From contig DEJS01000001.1 in the NCBI GenBank assembly GCA_002353485.1, positions 9,375 through 73,374 of the forward strand: DNA of 64,000 nt. Reading direction: 5' to 3'. Origin of the DNA: Prevotella sp. UBA2742. Lineage in GTDB: Bacteria > Bacteroidota > Bacteroidia > Bacteroidales > Bacteroidaceae. The notes beneath the pieces were generated by a model. It was not told where the DNA came from, searched no databases, and saw nothing but the letters and a program-made list of their open reading frames with translations. Position 1 is the first letter of the stretch. Each line of letters begins with the position of its first letter. Shown piece by piece: positions 1 through 10,278 of the stretch. A program made the translations under genes and the position numbers.

Positions 1-258
1 GCAGACAAGTCATTCAGCTTCATCATCAAGACTCCTCCTGCAGCAGTACAGCTATTGGAGGCTGCCAAGGTTAAGGGCGGCTCAGCACAGCCAAACCGTA
101 AGAAGGTGGCAAGCGTTACCTGGGATCAGGTTCGTGCTATCGCTGAGGACAAGATGAGCGACTTGAACTGCTTCACTGTTGAGTCGGCAATGAAACTGAT
201 TGCCGGTACAGCTCGTAGCATGGGTATCACTGTTAAAGGGGACTTCCCTGGTAAATAA
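1..258 (+). CDS. rplK: 50S ribosomal protein L11, 3' part
   Basis: The frame is open from base 1, so the 5' part lies outside the window; 85 residues and the stop are visible. The segment begins ADKSFSFIIKTPPAA, the conserved end of the L11 N-terminal domain, and continues into the C-terminal rRNA-binding domain, ending in the usual region with GTARSMGI. L11 binds the GTPase-associated region of 23S rRNA. It is followed after 21 bp by rplA, the standard rplK-rplA order. Confidence 0.96.
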   Translation, partial: ADKSFSFIIKTPPAAVQLLEAAKVKGGSAQPNRKKVASVTWDQVRAIAEDKMSDLNCFTVESAMKLIAGTARSMGITVKGDFPGK

Positions 259-279
259 CAAATAACTTCAATTAGAAAA

Positions 280-972
280 ATGAGTAAACTGACAAAAAAT
301 CAAAAGTTGGTAGCTGATAAGGTTGAAGCAGGGAAAGCATACTCTTTACAGGAAGCCGCTGCACTGGTGAAGGAAATTACCACCACCAAGTTTGAGGCTT
401 CTGTGGATATCGATGTACGCTTGGGTGTTGACCCGCGTAAGGCTAACCAGATGGTTCGTGGTGTCGTTTCGCTGCCGAATGGTACTGGTAAGGTGACACG
501 CGTGCTCGCCCTCTGTACTCCCGATCAGGAAGAAGCTGCTAAAGAGGCAGGTGCTGACTATGTTGGTCTGGACGAGTATATCGACAAGATCAAGCAGGGT
601 TGGACCGATGTTGATGTGATTATTACTATGCCATCTTGCATGGGTAAGCTGGGTCCCCTTGGACGTATCCTGGGCCCCCGCGGTTTGATGCCTAACCCCA
701 AGAGTGGTACTGTAACTATGGACGTTGCTAAGGCAGTCAAGGAAGTAAAGCAGGGTAAGATTGACTTCAAGGTAGACAAGGCAGGTATTGTACATGCTTC
801 TATCGGAAAGATTACTTTTACTCCCGAGCAGATATACGGAAATGCTAAGGAGTTCCTGCAGACCATTATCAAGCTGAAGCCGGCTGCTGCCAAGGGTACC
901 TATATGAAGAGTGTCTTTATCTCCAGCACCATGAGCGCTGGTATCAAGGTAGATCCTAAATCAGTTGAATAA
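280..972 (+). CDS. rplA: 50S ribosomal protein L1
   Basis: A 230-residue protein of normal L1 length. L1 forms the mobile stalk beside the ribosomal E site and binds 23S rRNA. The signature GPRGLMPNPKSGTVT is present near residues 128-142, and ATG lies 21 bp after the rplK stop. In many bacteria L1 also represses its own mRNA; no clear L1-type leader can be seen here because the operon start is outside the window. Confidence 0.98.
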   Translation: MSKLTKNQKLVADKVEAGKAYSLQEAAALVKEITTTKFEASVDIDVRLGVDPRKANQMVRGVVSLPNGTGKVTRVLALCTPDQEEAAKEAGADYVGLDEYIDKIKQGWTDVDVIITMPSCMGKLGPLGRILGPRGLMPNPKSGTVTMDVAKAVKEVKQGKIDFKVDKAGIVHASIGKITFTPEQIYGNAKEFLQTIIKLKPAAAKGTYMKSVFISSTMSAGIKVDPKSVE

Positions 973-991
973 CTCGTAAAAGTTTAGTAAA

Positions 992-1507
992 ATGAAAAAG
1001 GAATTAAAAGATACTATCGTAGTAGAACTTGGTCAGAAGCTGAAAGAATATCCTCACTTTTATCTGGTAGACATTGCTGGATTGAATGCAGAACAGACAA
1101 GTGACCTTCGTCGTAAGTGCTTCAAGAGTGAGATTAAGATGGTTGTAGTGAAGAATACACTTCTTCACAAGGCTTTCGAAGCTTCAGATATTGATTTCTC
1201 CGAGCTCTATGGTAGCTTGAAGGGTAGCACGGCTGTGATGTTTGCACAGACAGCCAATGTACCTGCGAAGCTCCTCAAGGAATACAAGAAGGAAGGCATT
1301 CCTGCCCTGAAGGCTGCTTATGCAGAGGAGGGCTTCTTCGTGGGTGCTGACAAACTTGACGAGTTGGTTGCTATCAAGAGCAAGAACGAACTTATTGCCG
1401 ACGTGGTGGCTCTGCTGCAGTCTCCTATCAAGACTGTTGTATCTGGCCTGAATGCCGGTGGCAAGATTCACGGACTGCTTGACGCTATCGCTGAGCGTAA
1501 TAAATAA
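992..1507 (+). CDS. rplJ: 50S ribosomal protein L10
   Basis: A 171-residue L10 protein, the base on which L7/L12 dimers assemble to make the ribosomal stalk. It begins MKKELKDTIV and contains the conserved N-terminal rRNA-binding region with VVVKNTLLHKA. The C-terminal helix that carries L7/L12 ends in a short charged tail. It starts 19 bp after rplA, so co-transcription is likely. Confidence 0.97.
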   Translation: MKKELKDTIVVELGQKLKEYPHFYLVDIAGLNAEQTSDLRRKCFKSEIKMVVVKNTLLHKAFEASDIDFSELYGSLKGSTAVMFAQTANVPAKLLKEYKKEGIPALKAAYAEEGFFVGADKLDELVAIKSKNELIADVVALLQSPIKTVVSGLNAGGKIHGLLDAIAERNK

Positions 1508-1559
1508 GCGAAGAGATAACAAACATTAACATTAAAAAACAATTAAAATTTTAAATAAA

Positions 1560-1940
1560 ATGGCAGATATTAAAGCTATTGCTGAGGAGTTGGTTAACCT
1601 CACAGTTAAAGAAGTTCAAGAGTTGGCAACAGTCCTGAAGGACGAGTATGGAATTGAGCCCGCCGCTGCAGCTGTTGCTGTTGCTGCTGGTCCTGCTGCA
1701 GGTGGCGATGCCGCTGCTGCTGAGGAGAAGTCTTCTTTCGACGTTGTTCTGAAGGAAGTAGGCGCTGCTAAGCTGCAGGTCGTTAAAGCTGTTAAGGAGG
1801 CTTGTGGTCTCGGTCTGAAGGAAGCTAAGGACCTGGTTGACGGTGCTCCTTCTACCCTGAAGGAAGGCCTGTCTAAGGACGAGGCTGAGAACCTGAAGAA
1901 GGCTATCGAAGAGGCTGGTGCCGTCGTTGAGCTGAAGTAA
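1560..1940 (+). CDS. rplL: 50S ribosomal protein L7/L12
   Basis: A 126-residue stalk protein that recruits translation GTPases. The order is the family's: an N-terminal dimerisation domain (about 1-38), an Ala-rich hinge (about 39-58) and a C-terminal factor-binding domain containing GLGLKEAKDLVDGAP. The ATG follows an A/T-rich 52-bp spacer with no Shine-Dalgarno sequence, which is common in Bacteroidota. A hairpin follows the stop codon, which may give excess L7/L12 over RNA polymerase. Confidence 0.98.
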   Translation: MADIKAIAEELVNLTVKEVQELATVLKDEYGIEPAAAAVAVAAGPAAGGDAAAAEEKSSFDVVLKEVGAAKLQVVKAVKEACGLGLKEAKDLVDGAPSTLKEGLSKDEAENLKKAIEEAGAVVELK

Positions 1941-1963
1941 TTCAGAATACAACATTCACTATA

Positions 1964-2008
1964 TGGTTGGGGGCTCTCTGGTAGAGGGTTCCCGACCATT
2001 TTCTGTCT
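1964..2008 (+). terminator. Hairpin between rplL and rpoB (attenuator or partial terminator)
   Basis: Bases 1964-1978 pair with 1984-1998 as a roughly 15-bp stem with several G-T wobbles and the loop TGGTA, followed by TTTTCTGTCT. Its position between rplL and rpoB matches the partial attenuators that lower RNA polymerase subunit expression relative to ribosomal proteins in other bacteria. No clear promoter was seen between it and rpoB, so I read it as leaky. Confidence 0.6.
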
Positions 2009-2011
2009 ATT

Positions 2012-2061
2012 CTAGTCGATGCTAGTGCAGCTAGTAAGACTAGTCAACCTAGTACAACTAG
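2012..2061. repeat. CTAG-based 9-bp tandem repeat before rpoB
   Basis: CTAGT starts at 2012, 2022, 2031, 2040 and 2049, with a sixth CTAG at 2058. The spacing is 10 bp and then four times 9 bp, so the unit is CTAGTNNNN with the last four bases free. The array fills nearly all the space between the rplL hairpin and the rpoB start. Confidence 0.85.
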
Positions 2062-2080
2062 AAATAATTCAACATCATAT

Positions 2081-5000
2081 ATGGCAATTAAGAAAGTAGA
2101 AAGCAGAGTAAGCTTTGGTAGTGTTAAGAACCCGCTACCGTTTCCGGATTTCCTCGACGTGCAGTTAAAGTCTTTTAAGGACTTCCTGCAGTTAGACACT
2201 CCGCCTGAAGAACGCAAGAACGACGGTTTATATAAGGTGTTCTCAGAGAACTTCCCTATTACCGATACGCGTAACAATTTCGTTCTTGAGTTCTTGGATT
2301 ACTATATTGACCCGCCACGATATACTATTGACGAGTGTCTGGAGCGTGGCCTGACTTATAGTGTACCCTTGAAGGCTAAGTTAAAGCTCTACTGTACGGA
2401 TCCTGACCATGAGGATTTCGATATCTCTGTGCAGGACGTATTCCTTGGCCCTATTCCTTATATGACGGCCAATGGTACGTTTGTCATTAATGGTGCTGAA
2501 CGTGTTGTTGTTTCTCAGTTGCATCGTTCGCCTGGTGTGTTCTTCGGCCAAAGTGTTCATGCTAATGGTACGCTGCTCTACAGTGCTCGTATCATTCCTT
2601 TTAAAGGAAGCTGGATAGAGTTCGCTACTGATATAAACAACGTGATGTATGCTTACATTGACCGTAAGAAGAAACTACCTGTTACTACGCTGCTTCGTGC
2701 CATTGGATTTGAGACCGATAAGGATATTCTTCAGATTTTCGACCTCGCTGAGGAGGTGAAGGTCAACAAGAAGGCTCTGAAGGAAGTCGTCGGCTCTAAG
2801 TTGGCTGCTCGTGTTCTTAAGAGCTGGAACGAGGACTTTGTTGATGAAGATACCGGTGAAGTGGTTTCCATCGAGCGTAATGAGGTGATTATGGAACGTG
2901 AGACAGAAATTACCGAGGAGAACATGCTTGATATTCTGGAGAGCGGTGCCTCAACGATTCTCGTCCATAAGAATGAGTCTATTGCTCAGGACTATTCCAT
3001 TATCTTCAATACGCTGGCTAAGGACCCATCAAACTCGGAGAAAGAAGCAGTGCTATATATATATCGTCAGTTGCGTAATGCCGACCCTGCTGATGATGCC
3101 AGTGCCCGTGAGGTGATACAAAACCTCTTTTTCTCGGACAAGCGCTACGATTTGGGCGATGTAGGCCGTTATCGTATTAATAAGAAGCTGGGACTGAATA
3201 CGGACATCGATGTGCGTGTGTTGACCAAGGAAGATATTATTGAGATTATCAAGTATCTTATACAGCTTATCAATTCGAAGGCCACAGTTGACGATATTGA
3301 CCATCTGTCGAACCGTCGTGTTCGTACAGTAGGTGAGCAACTGTCTAACCAGTTTTCTATCGGTCTGGCTCGTATGAGCCGTACTATTCGTGAACGCATG
3401 AATGTACGCGATAATGAGGTGTTTACTCCGACAGACCTGATTAATGCAAAGACTATTTCAAGTGTTATTAACTCGTTCTTCGGTACCAATCCGTTGTCGC
3501 AGTTCATGGACCAGACCAACCCGTTGGCTGAGGTGACACATAAGCGTCGTCTTTCTGCCCTAGGTCCTGGTGGCTTGTCACGTGAACGTGCAGGTTTCGA
3601 GGTTCGTGACGTGCATTATACACACTATGGACGCCTTTGTCCTATTGAGAGCCCAGAAGGTCCGAACATCGGTCTTATCTCGTCGCTGTGTGTCTATGCT
3701 AAGATTAACGAGTTGGGCTTTATAGAAACTCCTTACCGTAAGGTTGAGAATGGCGTTGCCAACCTGAATAATGATGAAATAGTATATCTGACCGCAGAAG
3801 AAGAAGAGGATCACGTCATAGGTCAGGGTAATGCTCCGTTGAATGATGATGGAACTTTTATTCGTAAGGTTGTTAAGTGCCGTCAGGACGCGGATTTCCC
3901 TGTTGTGCCTCCTGCACAAGTAGACCTGATGGACGTCTCGCCTCAACAGATAGCCTCTATAGCAGCATCGCTCATTCCTTTCTTGGAACACGACGATGCT
4001 CACCGTGCGCTGATGGGATCAAACATGATGCGTCAAGCAGTGCCCCTGCTCCACAACGAGGCTCCTATCGTTGGTACTGGTATTGAACGTCAGGTGTGTG
4101 AAGACTCTCGTACTATGATTACTGCCGAGGGTGATGGTGTTATTGACTACGTAGACGCTACTACGATCCGTATCCTTTATGACCGTTCTGAAGATGAGGA
4201 ATTCGTCAGCTTCGAGCCTGCACTGAAGGAATATCGTATACCAAAGTTCCGTCGTACCAACCAGAACATGACTATCGACCTGCGCCCCATCTGTGACAAA
4301 GGACAGCGTGTTAAGAAAGGCGATATTCTTACCGAAGGCTATGCTACAGAAAACGGTGAGCTGGCCTTGGGACGTAACCTGCTGGTGGCTTATATGCCTT
4401 GGAAGGGTTACAACTACGAGGATGCCATTGTGCTTAACGAGCGCATAGTACGCGAGGATGTCCTGACTTCGGTTCATGTTGACGAGTATTCTCTTGATGT
4501 TCGTGAGACCAAGCGTGGCGCCGAGGAGTTTACAGCAGATATTCCTAATGTTAGCGAGGAAGCTACCAAGGATCTCGATGACAATGGCGTTATTCGCGTT
4601 GGTGCCCGTGTGGAACCAGGTGACATTCTGATTGGTAAGATTTCGCCTAAGGGTGAGAGCGATCCCTCGCCTGAGGAGAAACTGCTGCGTGCTATCTTTG
4701 GCGATAAGGCCGGCGACGTGAAGGATTCTTCGTTGAAGGCTAATCCGTCACTGACTGGTGTTATCATAGATAAAAAACTCTTTACCCGCGCTGTCAAGAC
4801 ACGCCAGAACAAGGCTCAGGACAAGATAACCATTGCAAAGGTGGATGAGGAGCATGAGGCTAAGATTGCTGATCTGAAGGATATTCTCATTGAGAAACTT
4901 GCTACACTGACAAAGGGTAAGACCTCGATGGGTGTCAAGGACTATACTGGTGCAGAGATTATAGCAAAAGGCAGTAAGTTTACGATGACTGCTCTTCGTA

Positions 5001-5893
5001 ACCTGGAGTTTGGAGACATCCAGATTAGCAACTGGACTAATGATGAGCATAAGAATGAGCTCATAGCAAAATTGATTATTAACTACCTGAAGAAGTACAA
5101 ACTGCTTGATGCTGAGAATAAACGTAAAAAGTTTGCTATCACCATTGGTGATGAGCTGCCTTCGGGCATCCTTCAGATGGCAAAGGTCTATGTGGCAAAG
5201 AAACGTAAGATTGGTGTCGGTGATAAGTTGGCAGGCCGTCATGGAAACAAGGGTATTGTATCTAAGGTAGTACGTCAGGAGGACATGCCGTTCCTAGAGG
5301 ATGGACGTCCAGTCGACTTGGTATTGAACCCGCTGGGTGTGCCTTCTCGTATGAACCTAGGTCAGATATTCGAGGCTATTCTTGGTGCTGCCGGTAAAAA
5401 GCTTGGTGTAAAGTTTGCTACGCCAATCTTTGATGGTGCCAAGCTGGAAGACCTTGCAGAATGGACTGACAAGGCAGGTTTGCCCCGTCTCTGCTCAACG
5501 CATTTGTATGATGGTGAAACGGGTGAACGTTTCGACCAGCCTGCTACAGTGGGTATTACCTACTTCTTGAAACTTGGACATATGGTCGAAGACAAGATGC
5601 ACGCTCGTTCTATCGGCCCGTACTCTCTTATTACACAGCAGCCTTTGGGTGGTAAGGCCCAGTTTGGCGGTCAGCGTTTTGGCGAGATGGAGGTATGGGC
5701 TTTGGAGGCCTTTGGCGCCAGTCATGTACTGCAGGAGATTCTGACTATCAAGTCTGATGACGTGGTAGGCCGTTCCAAAGCATATGAGGCTATCGTCAAG
5801 GGAGAACCCATGCCGACTCCTGGAATTCCCGAGTCGCTCAATGTGCTGTTGCACGAGTTGAAAGGTCTTGGACTTAGCATCAAGATGGATTAA
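2081..5893 (+). CDS. rpoB: DNA-directed RNA polymerase beta subunit
   Basis: A 1270-residue beta subunit, somewhat shorter than the E. coli protein, collinear with the family throughout. The rifampicin region is visible as LSQFMDQTNPL, THKRRLSALGPGG and RERAGFEVRD; the positions equivalent to E. coli Asp516, His526 and Ser531 are all the sensitive-type residues. The C-terminal part includes GGKAQFGGQRFGEMEVWAL. ATG at 2081 gives the conserved beginning. It is followed by rpoC after 41 bp. Confidence 0.99.
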   Translation: MAIKKVESRVSFGSVKNPLPFPDFLDVQLKSFKDFLQLDTPPEERKNDGLYKVFSENFPITDTRNNFVLEFLDYYIDPPRYTIDECLERGLTYSVPLKAKLKLYCTDPDHEDFDISVQDVFLGPIPYMTANGTFVINGAERVVVSQLHRSPGVFFGQSVHANGTLLYSARIIPFKGSWIEFATDINNVMYAYIDRKKKLPVTTLLRAIGFETDKDILQIFDLAEEVKVNKKALKEVVGSKLAARVLKSWNEDFVDEDTGEVVSIERNEVIMERETEITEENMLDILESGASTILVHKNESIAQDYSIIFNTLAKDPSNSEKEAVLYIYRQLRNADPADDASAREVIQNLFFSDKRYDLGDVGRYRINKKLGLNTDIDVRVLTKEDIIEIIKYLIQLINSKATVDDIDHLSNRRVRTVGEQLSNQFSIGLARMSRTIRERMNVRDNEVFTPTDLINAKTISSVINSFFGTNPLSQFMDQTNPLAEVTHKRRLSALGPGGLSRERAGFEVRDVHYTHYGRLCPIESPEGPNIGLISSLCVYAKINELGFIETPYRKVENGVANLNNDEIVYLTAEEEEDHVIGQGNAPLNDDGTFIRKVVKCRQDADFPVVPPAQVDLMDVSPQQIASIAASLIPFLEHDDAHRALMGSNMMRQAVPLLHNEAPIVGTGIERQVCEDSRTMITAEGDGVIDYVDATTIRILYDRSEDEEFVSFEPALKEYRIPKFRRTNQNMTIDLRPICDKGQRVKKGDILTEGYATENGELALGRNLLVAYMPWKGYNYEDAIVLNERIVREDVLTSVHVDEYSLDVRETKRGAEEFTADIPNVSEEATKDLDDNGVIRVGARVEPGDILIGKISPKGESDPSPEEKLLRAIFGDKAGDVKDSSLKANPSLTGVIIDKKLFTRAVKTRQNKAQDKITIAKVDEEHEAKIADLKDILIEKLATLTKGKTSMGVKDYTGAEIIAKGSKFTMTALRNLEFGDIQISNWTNDEHKNELIAKLIINYLKKYKLLDAENKRKKFAITIGDELPSGILQMAKVYVAKKRKIGVGDKLAGRHGNKGIVSKVVRQEDMPFLEDGRPVDLVLNPLGVPSRMNLGQIFEAILGAAGKKLGVKFATPIFDGAKLEDLAEWTDKAGLPRLCSTHLYDGETGERFDQPATVGITYFLKLGHMVEDKMHARSIGPYSLITQQPLGGKAQFGGQRFGEMEVWALEAFGASHVLQEILTIKSDDVVGRSKAYEAIVKGEPMPTPGIPESLNVLLHELKGLGLSIKMD

Positions 5894-5895
5894 TC

Positions 5896-5923
5896 GAGTT
5901 AAGAAATAAGAGTTAAGAATTAT
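5896..5923. repeat. Two-copy 14-bp direct repeat between rpoB and rpoC
   Basis: GAGTTAAGAA occurs at 5896 and again at 5910, each followed by an A/T-rich tetranucleotide, filling most of the 41-bp spacer. It is a short member of the intergenic repeat series seen elsewhere in this window. Confidence 0.6.
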
Positions 5924-5934
5924 ATATTGAAAAT

Positions 5935-8900
5935 ATGGCTTTCAAGAAAGATACAAAGATAAAGAGCAACTTCACCAAGATTACCATTGGACTGGCATCG
6001 CCTGAGGAAATTCTCGAGAGTTCGTTTGGTGAGGTTACGAAGCCTGAGACCATCAATTATCGTACCTACAAGCCCGAGCGCGATGGCTTATTCTGTGAGC
6101 GCATTTTTGGCCCTACCAAGGACTACGAGTGTGCCTGCGGCAAGTATAAGCGTATTCGCTATAAGGGTATTGTCTGTGATCGCTGTGGTGTAGAGGTTAC
6201 AGAAAAGAAAGTGCGCCGCGAGCGTACAGGACACATTGAACTGGTGGTTCCTGTAGCACATATTTGGTATTTCCGTAGTCTTCCTAACAAGATTGGTTAT
6301 TTGTTGGGACTACCTACCAAGAAACTCGATGCAATTATCTATTACGAGCGCTACGTCGTTATCCAGCCTGGTGCTATGGTTGGGAAGAAAGACGCTGAGG
6401 GCAACCCTGCTTTGGGCTCCCAGATGTATGACATGCTGTCGGAAGAAGAGTATAATGATATTCTAGATAACCAGCTCTCTCAGGACAATTATCTGTTGGA
6501 CGACAGCGATCCTAATAAGTTTGTTGCCAAGATGGGTGCTGAGGCTATTTATGATCTCTTGATGCGTTTGGACCTCGACTCTTTAAGCTATGAGTTGCGT
6601 GACCGTGCTAATAGTGACTCCTCTGTACAGCGTAAAAATGAAGCATTAAAGCGTCTACAGGTGGTAGAAGCTTTCCGTTCGAGTGTTGAGAAAGGCATTA
6701 ATCGTCCTGAATGGATGATAATGAAGATTATTCCTGTTACTCCTCCTGAGTTGCGCCCGTTAGTGCCTTTGGATGGTGGACGTTTTGCAACCTCCGATCT
6801 GAACGATCTCTATCGTCGTGTTATCATCCGTAATAATCGTCTGAAGCGTCTAATTGAGATTCATGCTCCTGAGGTTATTTTACGCAACGAGAAGCGTATG
6901 TTGCAGGAGGCAGTCGATTCGCTGTTCGATAACAGTCGTAAGTCAAGTGCAGTAAAGAGTGATTCAAACCGTCCTCTGAAGTCCTTGTCTGATTCGCTTA
7001 AAGGTAAGCAGGGACGCTTCCGTCAGAACCTGCTCGGAAAACGTGTAGACTATTCTGCCCGATCGGTTATCGTTGTGGGTCCTGAACTGAAAATGGGAGA
7101 GTGCGGATTGCCAAAGTTGATGGCTGCTGAGCTATACAAACCTTTTATCATCCGCAAACTTATTGAGCGTGGCATTGTGAAGACCGTCAAGTCGGCCAAG
7201 AAAATAGTCGACCGTCGCGAGCCCGTCATTTGGGATATTCTGGAGAACGTCATGAAAGGTCATCCTGTGCTTCTCAACCGTGCTCCTACGCTGCACCGTC
7301 TTGGTATCCAGGCCTTCCAGCCGAAGCTCATTGAAGGTAAGGCTATCCAGCTTCATCCTCTTGCATGTACAGCATTTAATGCTGATTTCGACGGCGACCA
7401 AATGGCTGTGCACCTTCCTTTATCTAATGAGGCTATTCTGGAAGCCCAGATTCTGATGCTCCAGAGCCATAATATTCTGAATCCTGCCAATGGTGCACCT
7501 ATTACCGTTCCTTCACAGGATATGGTGCTTGGATTGTACTATATTTCCAAGATTCGTCCAGGTGCCAAGGGTGAGGGCCTTACCTTCTACGGTCCCGAGG
7601 AAGCCATCATCGCTCATAATGAGGGCAAGTGTGATTTGCATGCTCAGGTGAAGGTGGTTGTTGACGACATTGTCGATGGATTGCCTGTGAAACGCATGGT
7701 AGAAACTTCTGTTGGTCGTGTCATTGTGAATGGCATCATCCCCAAAGAGGTCGGTTATGTAAATAAGATTATTTCAAAGAAATCATTGCGCGATATCATT
7801 GCGGACGTCATCAAGAACGTAGGTTTCGCAGAAGCTTGTGAGTTCCTTGATGGTATTAAGAACCTTGGTTACCGCATGGCATACGAAGCAGGTCTGTCAT
7901 TCAACCTCGACGATATCATCATTCCAGAGTCTAAGAAAGACCTTGTAGAAAAAGGTAATGCCGAGGTGCAGCAGATTACTGAGAATTATAACATGGGCTT
8001 CATCACGGATAATGAGCGTTATAACCAGGTCATTGATACATGGACGCATATTAACAATGACCTTGGTAATGTCTTGATGAAAGAGATGACAGAGGCAGAC
8101 CAAGGCTTTAATGCTGTATTCATGATGCTTGACTCTGGTGCCCGTGGTTCGAAAGACCAGATTCGTCAGCTCTCTGGTATGCGTGGTCTGATGGCCAAGC
8201 CCCAGAAGGCAGGTGCAGAAGGGGCCCAGATTATTGAGAACCCCATTCTGTCAAACTTCAAGGAGGGTATGTCTGTGCTAGAGTATTTTATTTCTACACA
8301 CGGTGCTCGTAAGGGTCTTGCTGACACCGCCATGAAGACGGCTGACGCTGGTTATCTGACGCGTCGTCTTGTTGACGTGTCACACGATGTAATTATTAAT
8401 GAGGAAGATTGCGGTACGCTGCGTGGACTGGTATGTACCGCTCTGAAGAATGGCGATGAGGTTATATCTACGTTATATGAACGTATATTAGGCCGTGTCT
8501 CAGTACACGACATCATACATCCTTCTACTGGTGAACTCATTGTGGCTGCTGGTGAGGAAATTACTGAACCCATTGCTCAGGCTATCGAAGATTCGCCTAT
8601 TGAGTCAGTTGAGATTCGTTCCGTACTGACTTGCGAGTCCAAACATGGTGTGTGCATGAAGTGTTACGGTCGAAACCTTGCCACTCGTCGTATGGTACAG
8701 AAGGGTGAGGCTGTGGGTGTGATTGCTGCTCAGGCCATTGGTGAGCCAGGTACTCAGCTGACGTTACGTACGTTCCATGCTGGTGGTGTCGCAGCCAATG
8801 CTGCAGCCAATGCCAGCATCATAGCCAAGAACGACTCTAAGATTGAGCTTGAGGAGGTACGTACAGTTCCCTTCGACGAAGACGGACGTGAGTGCGAGAT

Positions 8901-10257
8901 GGTGGTAAGTCGTCTTGGCGAACTCCGTTTTGTTGATGTCAATACCAAGATAGTACTCTCTACAGTTAACGTGCCCTATGGATCATCTCTTTACTTCAAA
9001 AACGGTGATATCGTTAAGAAAGGTGATAAAATAGCACAGTGGGATCCCTTCAATGCAGTTATTGTTACTGAGTATGCCGGCACTCTGAAATTCCATGATG
9101 TTATCGAAGGAATCACCTTCCGCGCAGAGACCGATGAGACGACAGGTTTGACAGAGAAAATTGTCACAGAGTCCAAGGATAAGTCGAAGGTTCCTACATG
9201 TGATGTCATCGGTGCAAATGGCGAAGTTATCGGTACATATAATTTCCCCGTAGGTGGTCACGTCGTCGTTGAGGATGGTCAGACAGTTAAGACAGGTGAG
9301 ACGTTGGTAAAGATACCGCGTGCTGCTGCCAAAGGTGGTGATATCACTGGTGGTCTGCCCCGAGTCACCGAACTTTTTGAGGCACGCAATCCTTCGAATC
9401 CTGCCGTTGTGTCTGAAATTGATGGTGAGGTAACCATGGGTAAGGTAAAGCGTGGTAATCGTGAGATTGTGGTAACTTCAAAGACAGGTGAACAGCGTAA
9501 GTACCTCGTGTCACTTTCCAAGCAGATTCTCGTGCAGGAGCATGACGCTGTACGTGCGGGTACACCTCTTTCTGATGGTGTCATTACGCCTGCTGACATC
9601 TTGGCGATCAAGGGTCCTACGGCAGTACAGGAATATATCGTCAATGAGGTTCAGGATGTGTATCGTTTGCAGGGTGTGAAGATTAATGATAAACACTTTG
9701 AGATTATCGTGCGCCAGATGATGCGTAAGGTGCAGATTAACGATCCTGGTGACACCTCGTTCCTTGAGCAGGAAATTGTCGATAAACTGGACTTTGCTGA
9801 TGAGAATGACCGCATCTGGGGTAAGAAAGTTGTTATTGACGCTGGCGATTCAGAGAATCTACAGAAAGGCCAGATAGTGACTGCCCGTAAGCTGCGTGAC
9901 GAGAACTCAAGTCTAAAACGTCGCGATCTCAAGATTGTTCAAGTGCGCGATGCTGTACCCGCTACGTCTACCCAGATTCTTCAGGGAATTACTCGTGCTG
10001 CTTTGCAGACAAAATCATTTATGTCGGCAGCATCATTCCAGGAGACTACAAAGGTGCTCAATGAAGCAGCTATCCGTGGAAAGGTTGATAACCTTGAAGG
10101 TATGAAGGAGAATGTTATTTCCGGACACTTGATACCTGCAGGTACTGGTCTGCGTGAATTCGATAAAATCATCGTAGGTTCTAAAGAAGACTATGAGCGT
10201 ATGCAAGCTAACCGTAAGAATGTCCTCGATTTTGTCGAGGAACCAGTCATCGAGTAA
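5935..10257 (+). CDS. rpoC: DNA-directed RNA polymerase beta' subunit
   Basis: A 1440-residue catalytic subunit. The active-site motif NADFDGDQMAVH, which binds the catalytic Mg2+, is intact. An N-terminal zinc site is shown by CACGKYKRIRYKGIVCDRCG and a second one by CESKHGVCMKC. The bridge-helix/trigger-loop region follows with AQAIGEPGTQLTLRTFH. Length and order match Bacteroidota beta'. It is the last gene of the operon: a strong hairpin terminator follows 21 bp after the stop. Confidence 0.99.
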   Translation: MAFKKDTKIKSNFTKITIGLASPEEILESSFGEVTKPETINYRTYKPERDGLFCERIFGPTKDYECACGKYKRIRYKGIVCDRCGVEVTEKKVRRERTGHIELVVPVAHIWYFRSLPNKIGYLLGLPTKKLDAIIYYERYVVIQPGAMVGKKDAEGNPALGSQMYDMLSEEEYNDILDNQLSQDNYLLDDSDPNKFVAKMGAEAIYDLLMRLDLDSLSYELRDRANSDSSVQRKNEALKRLQVVEAFRSSVEKGINRPEWMIMKIIPVTPPELRPLVPLDGGRFATSDLNDLYRRVIIRNNRLKRLIEIHAPEVILRNEKRMLQEAVDSLFDNSRKSSAVKSDSNRPLKSLSDSLKGKQGRFRQNLLGKRVDYSARSVIVVGPELKMGECGLPKLMAAELYKPFIIRKLIERGIVKTVKSAKKIVDRREPVIWDILENVMKGHPVLLNRAPTLHRLGIQAFQPKLIEGKAIQLHPLACTAFNADFDGDQMAVHLPLSNEAILEAQILMLQSHNILNPANGAPITVPSQDMVLGLYYISKIRPGAKGEGLTFYGPEEAIIAHNEGKCDLHAQVKVVVDDIVDGLPVKRMVETSVGRVIVNGIIPKEVGYVNKIISKKSLRDIIADVIKNVGFAEACEFLDGIKNLGYRMAYEAGLSFNLDDIIIPESKKDLVEKGNAEVQQITENYNMGFITDNERYNQVIDTWTHINNDLGNVLMKEMTEADQGFNAVFMMLDSGARGSKDQIRQLSGMRGLMAKPQKAGAEGAQIIENPILSNFKEGMSVLEYFISTHGARKGLADTAMKTADAGYLTRRLVDVSHDVIINEEDCGTLRGLVCTALKNGDEVISTLYERILGRVSVHDIIHPSTGELIVAAGEEITEPIAQAIEDSPIESVEIRSVLTCESKHGVCMKCYGRNLATRRMVQKGEAVGVIAAQAIGEPGTQLTLRTFHAGGVAANAAANASIIAKNDSKIELEEVRTVPFDEDGRECEMVVSRLGELRFVDVNTKIVLSTVNVPYGSSLYFKNGDIVKKGDKIAQWDPFNAVIVTEYAGTLKFHDVIEGITFRAETDETTGLTEKIVTESKDKSKVPTCDVIGANGEVIGTYNFPVGGHVVVEDGQTVKTGETLVKIPRAAAKGGDITGGLPRVTELFEARNPSNPAVVSEIDGEVTMGKVKRGNREIVVTSKTGEQRKYLVSLSKQILVQEHDAVRAGTPLSDGVITPADILAIKGPTAVQEYIVNEVQDVYRLQGVKINDKHFEIIVRQMMRKVQINDPGDTSFLEQEIVDKLDFADENDRIWGKKVVIDAGDSENLQKGQIVTARKLRDENSSLKRRDLKIVQVRDAVPATSTQILQGITRAALQTKSFMSAASFQETTKVLNEAAIRGKVDNLEGMKENVISGHLIPAGTGLREFDKIIVGSKEDYERMQANRKNVLDFVEEPVIE

Positions 10258-10278
10258 GTGTTATGCATGGTATAAATA

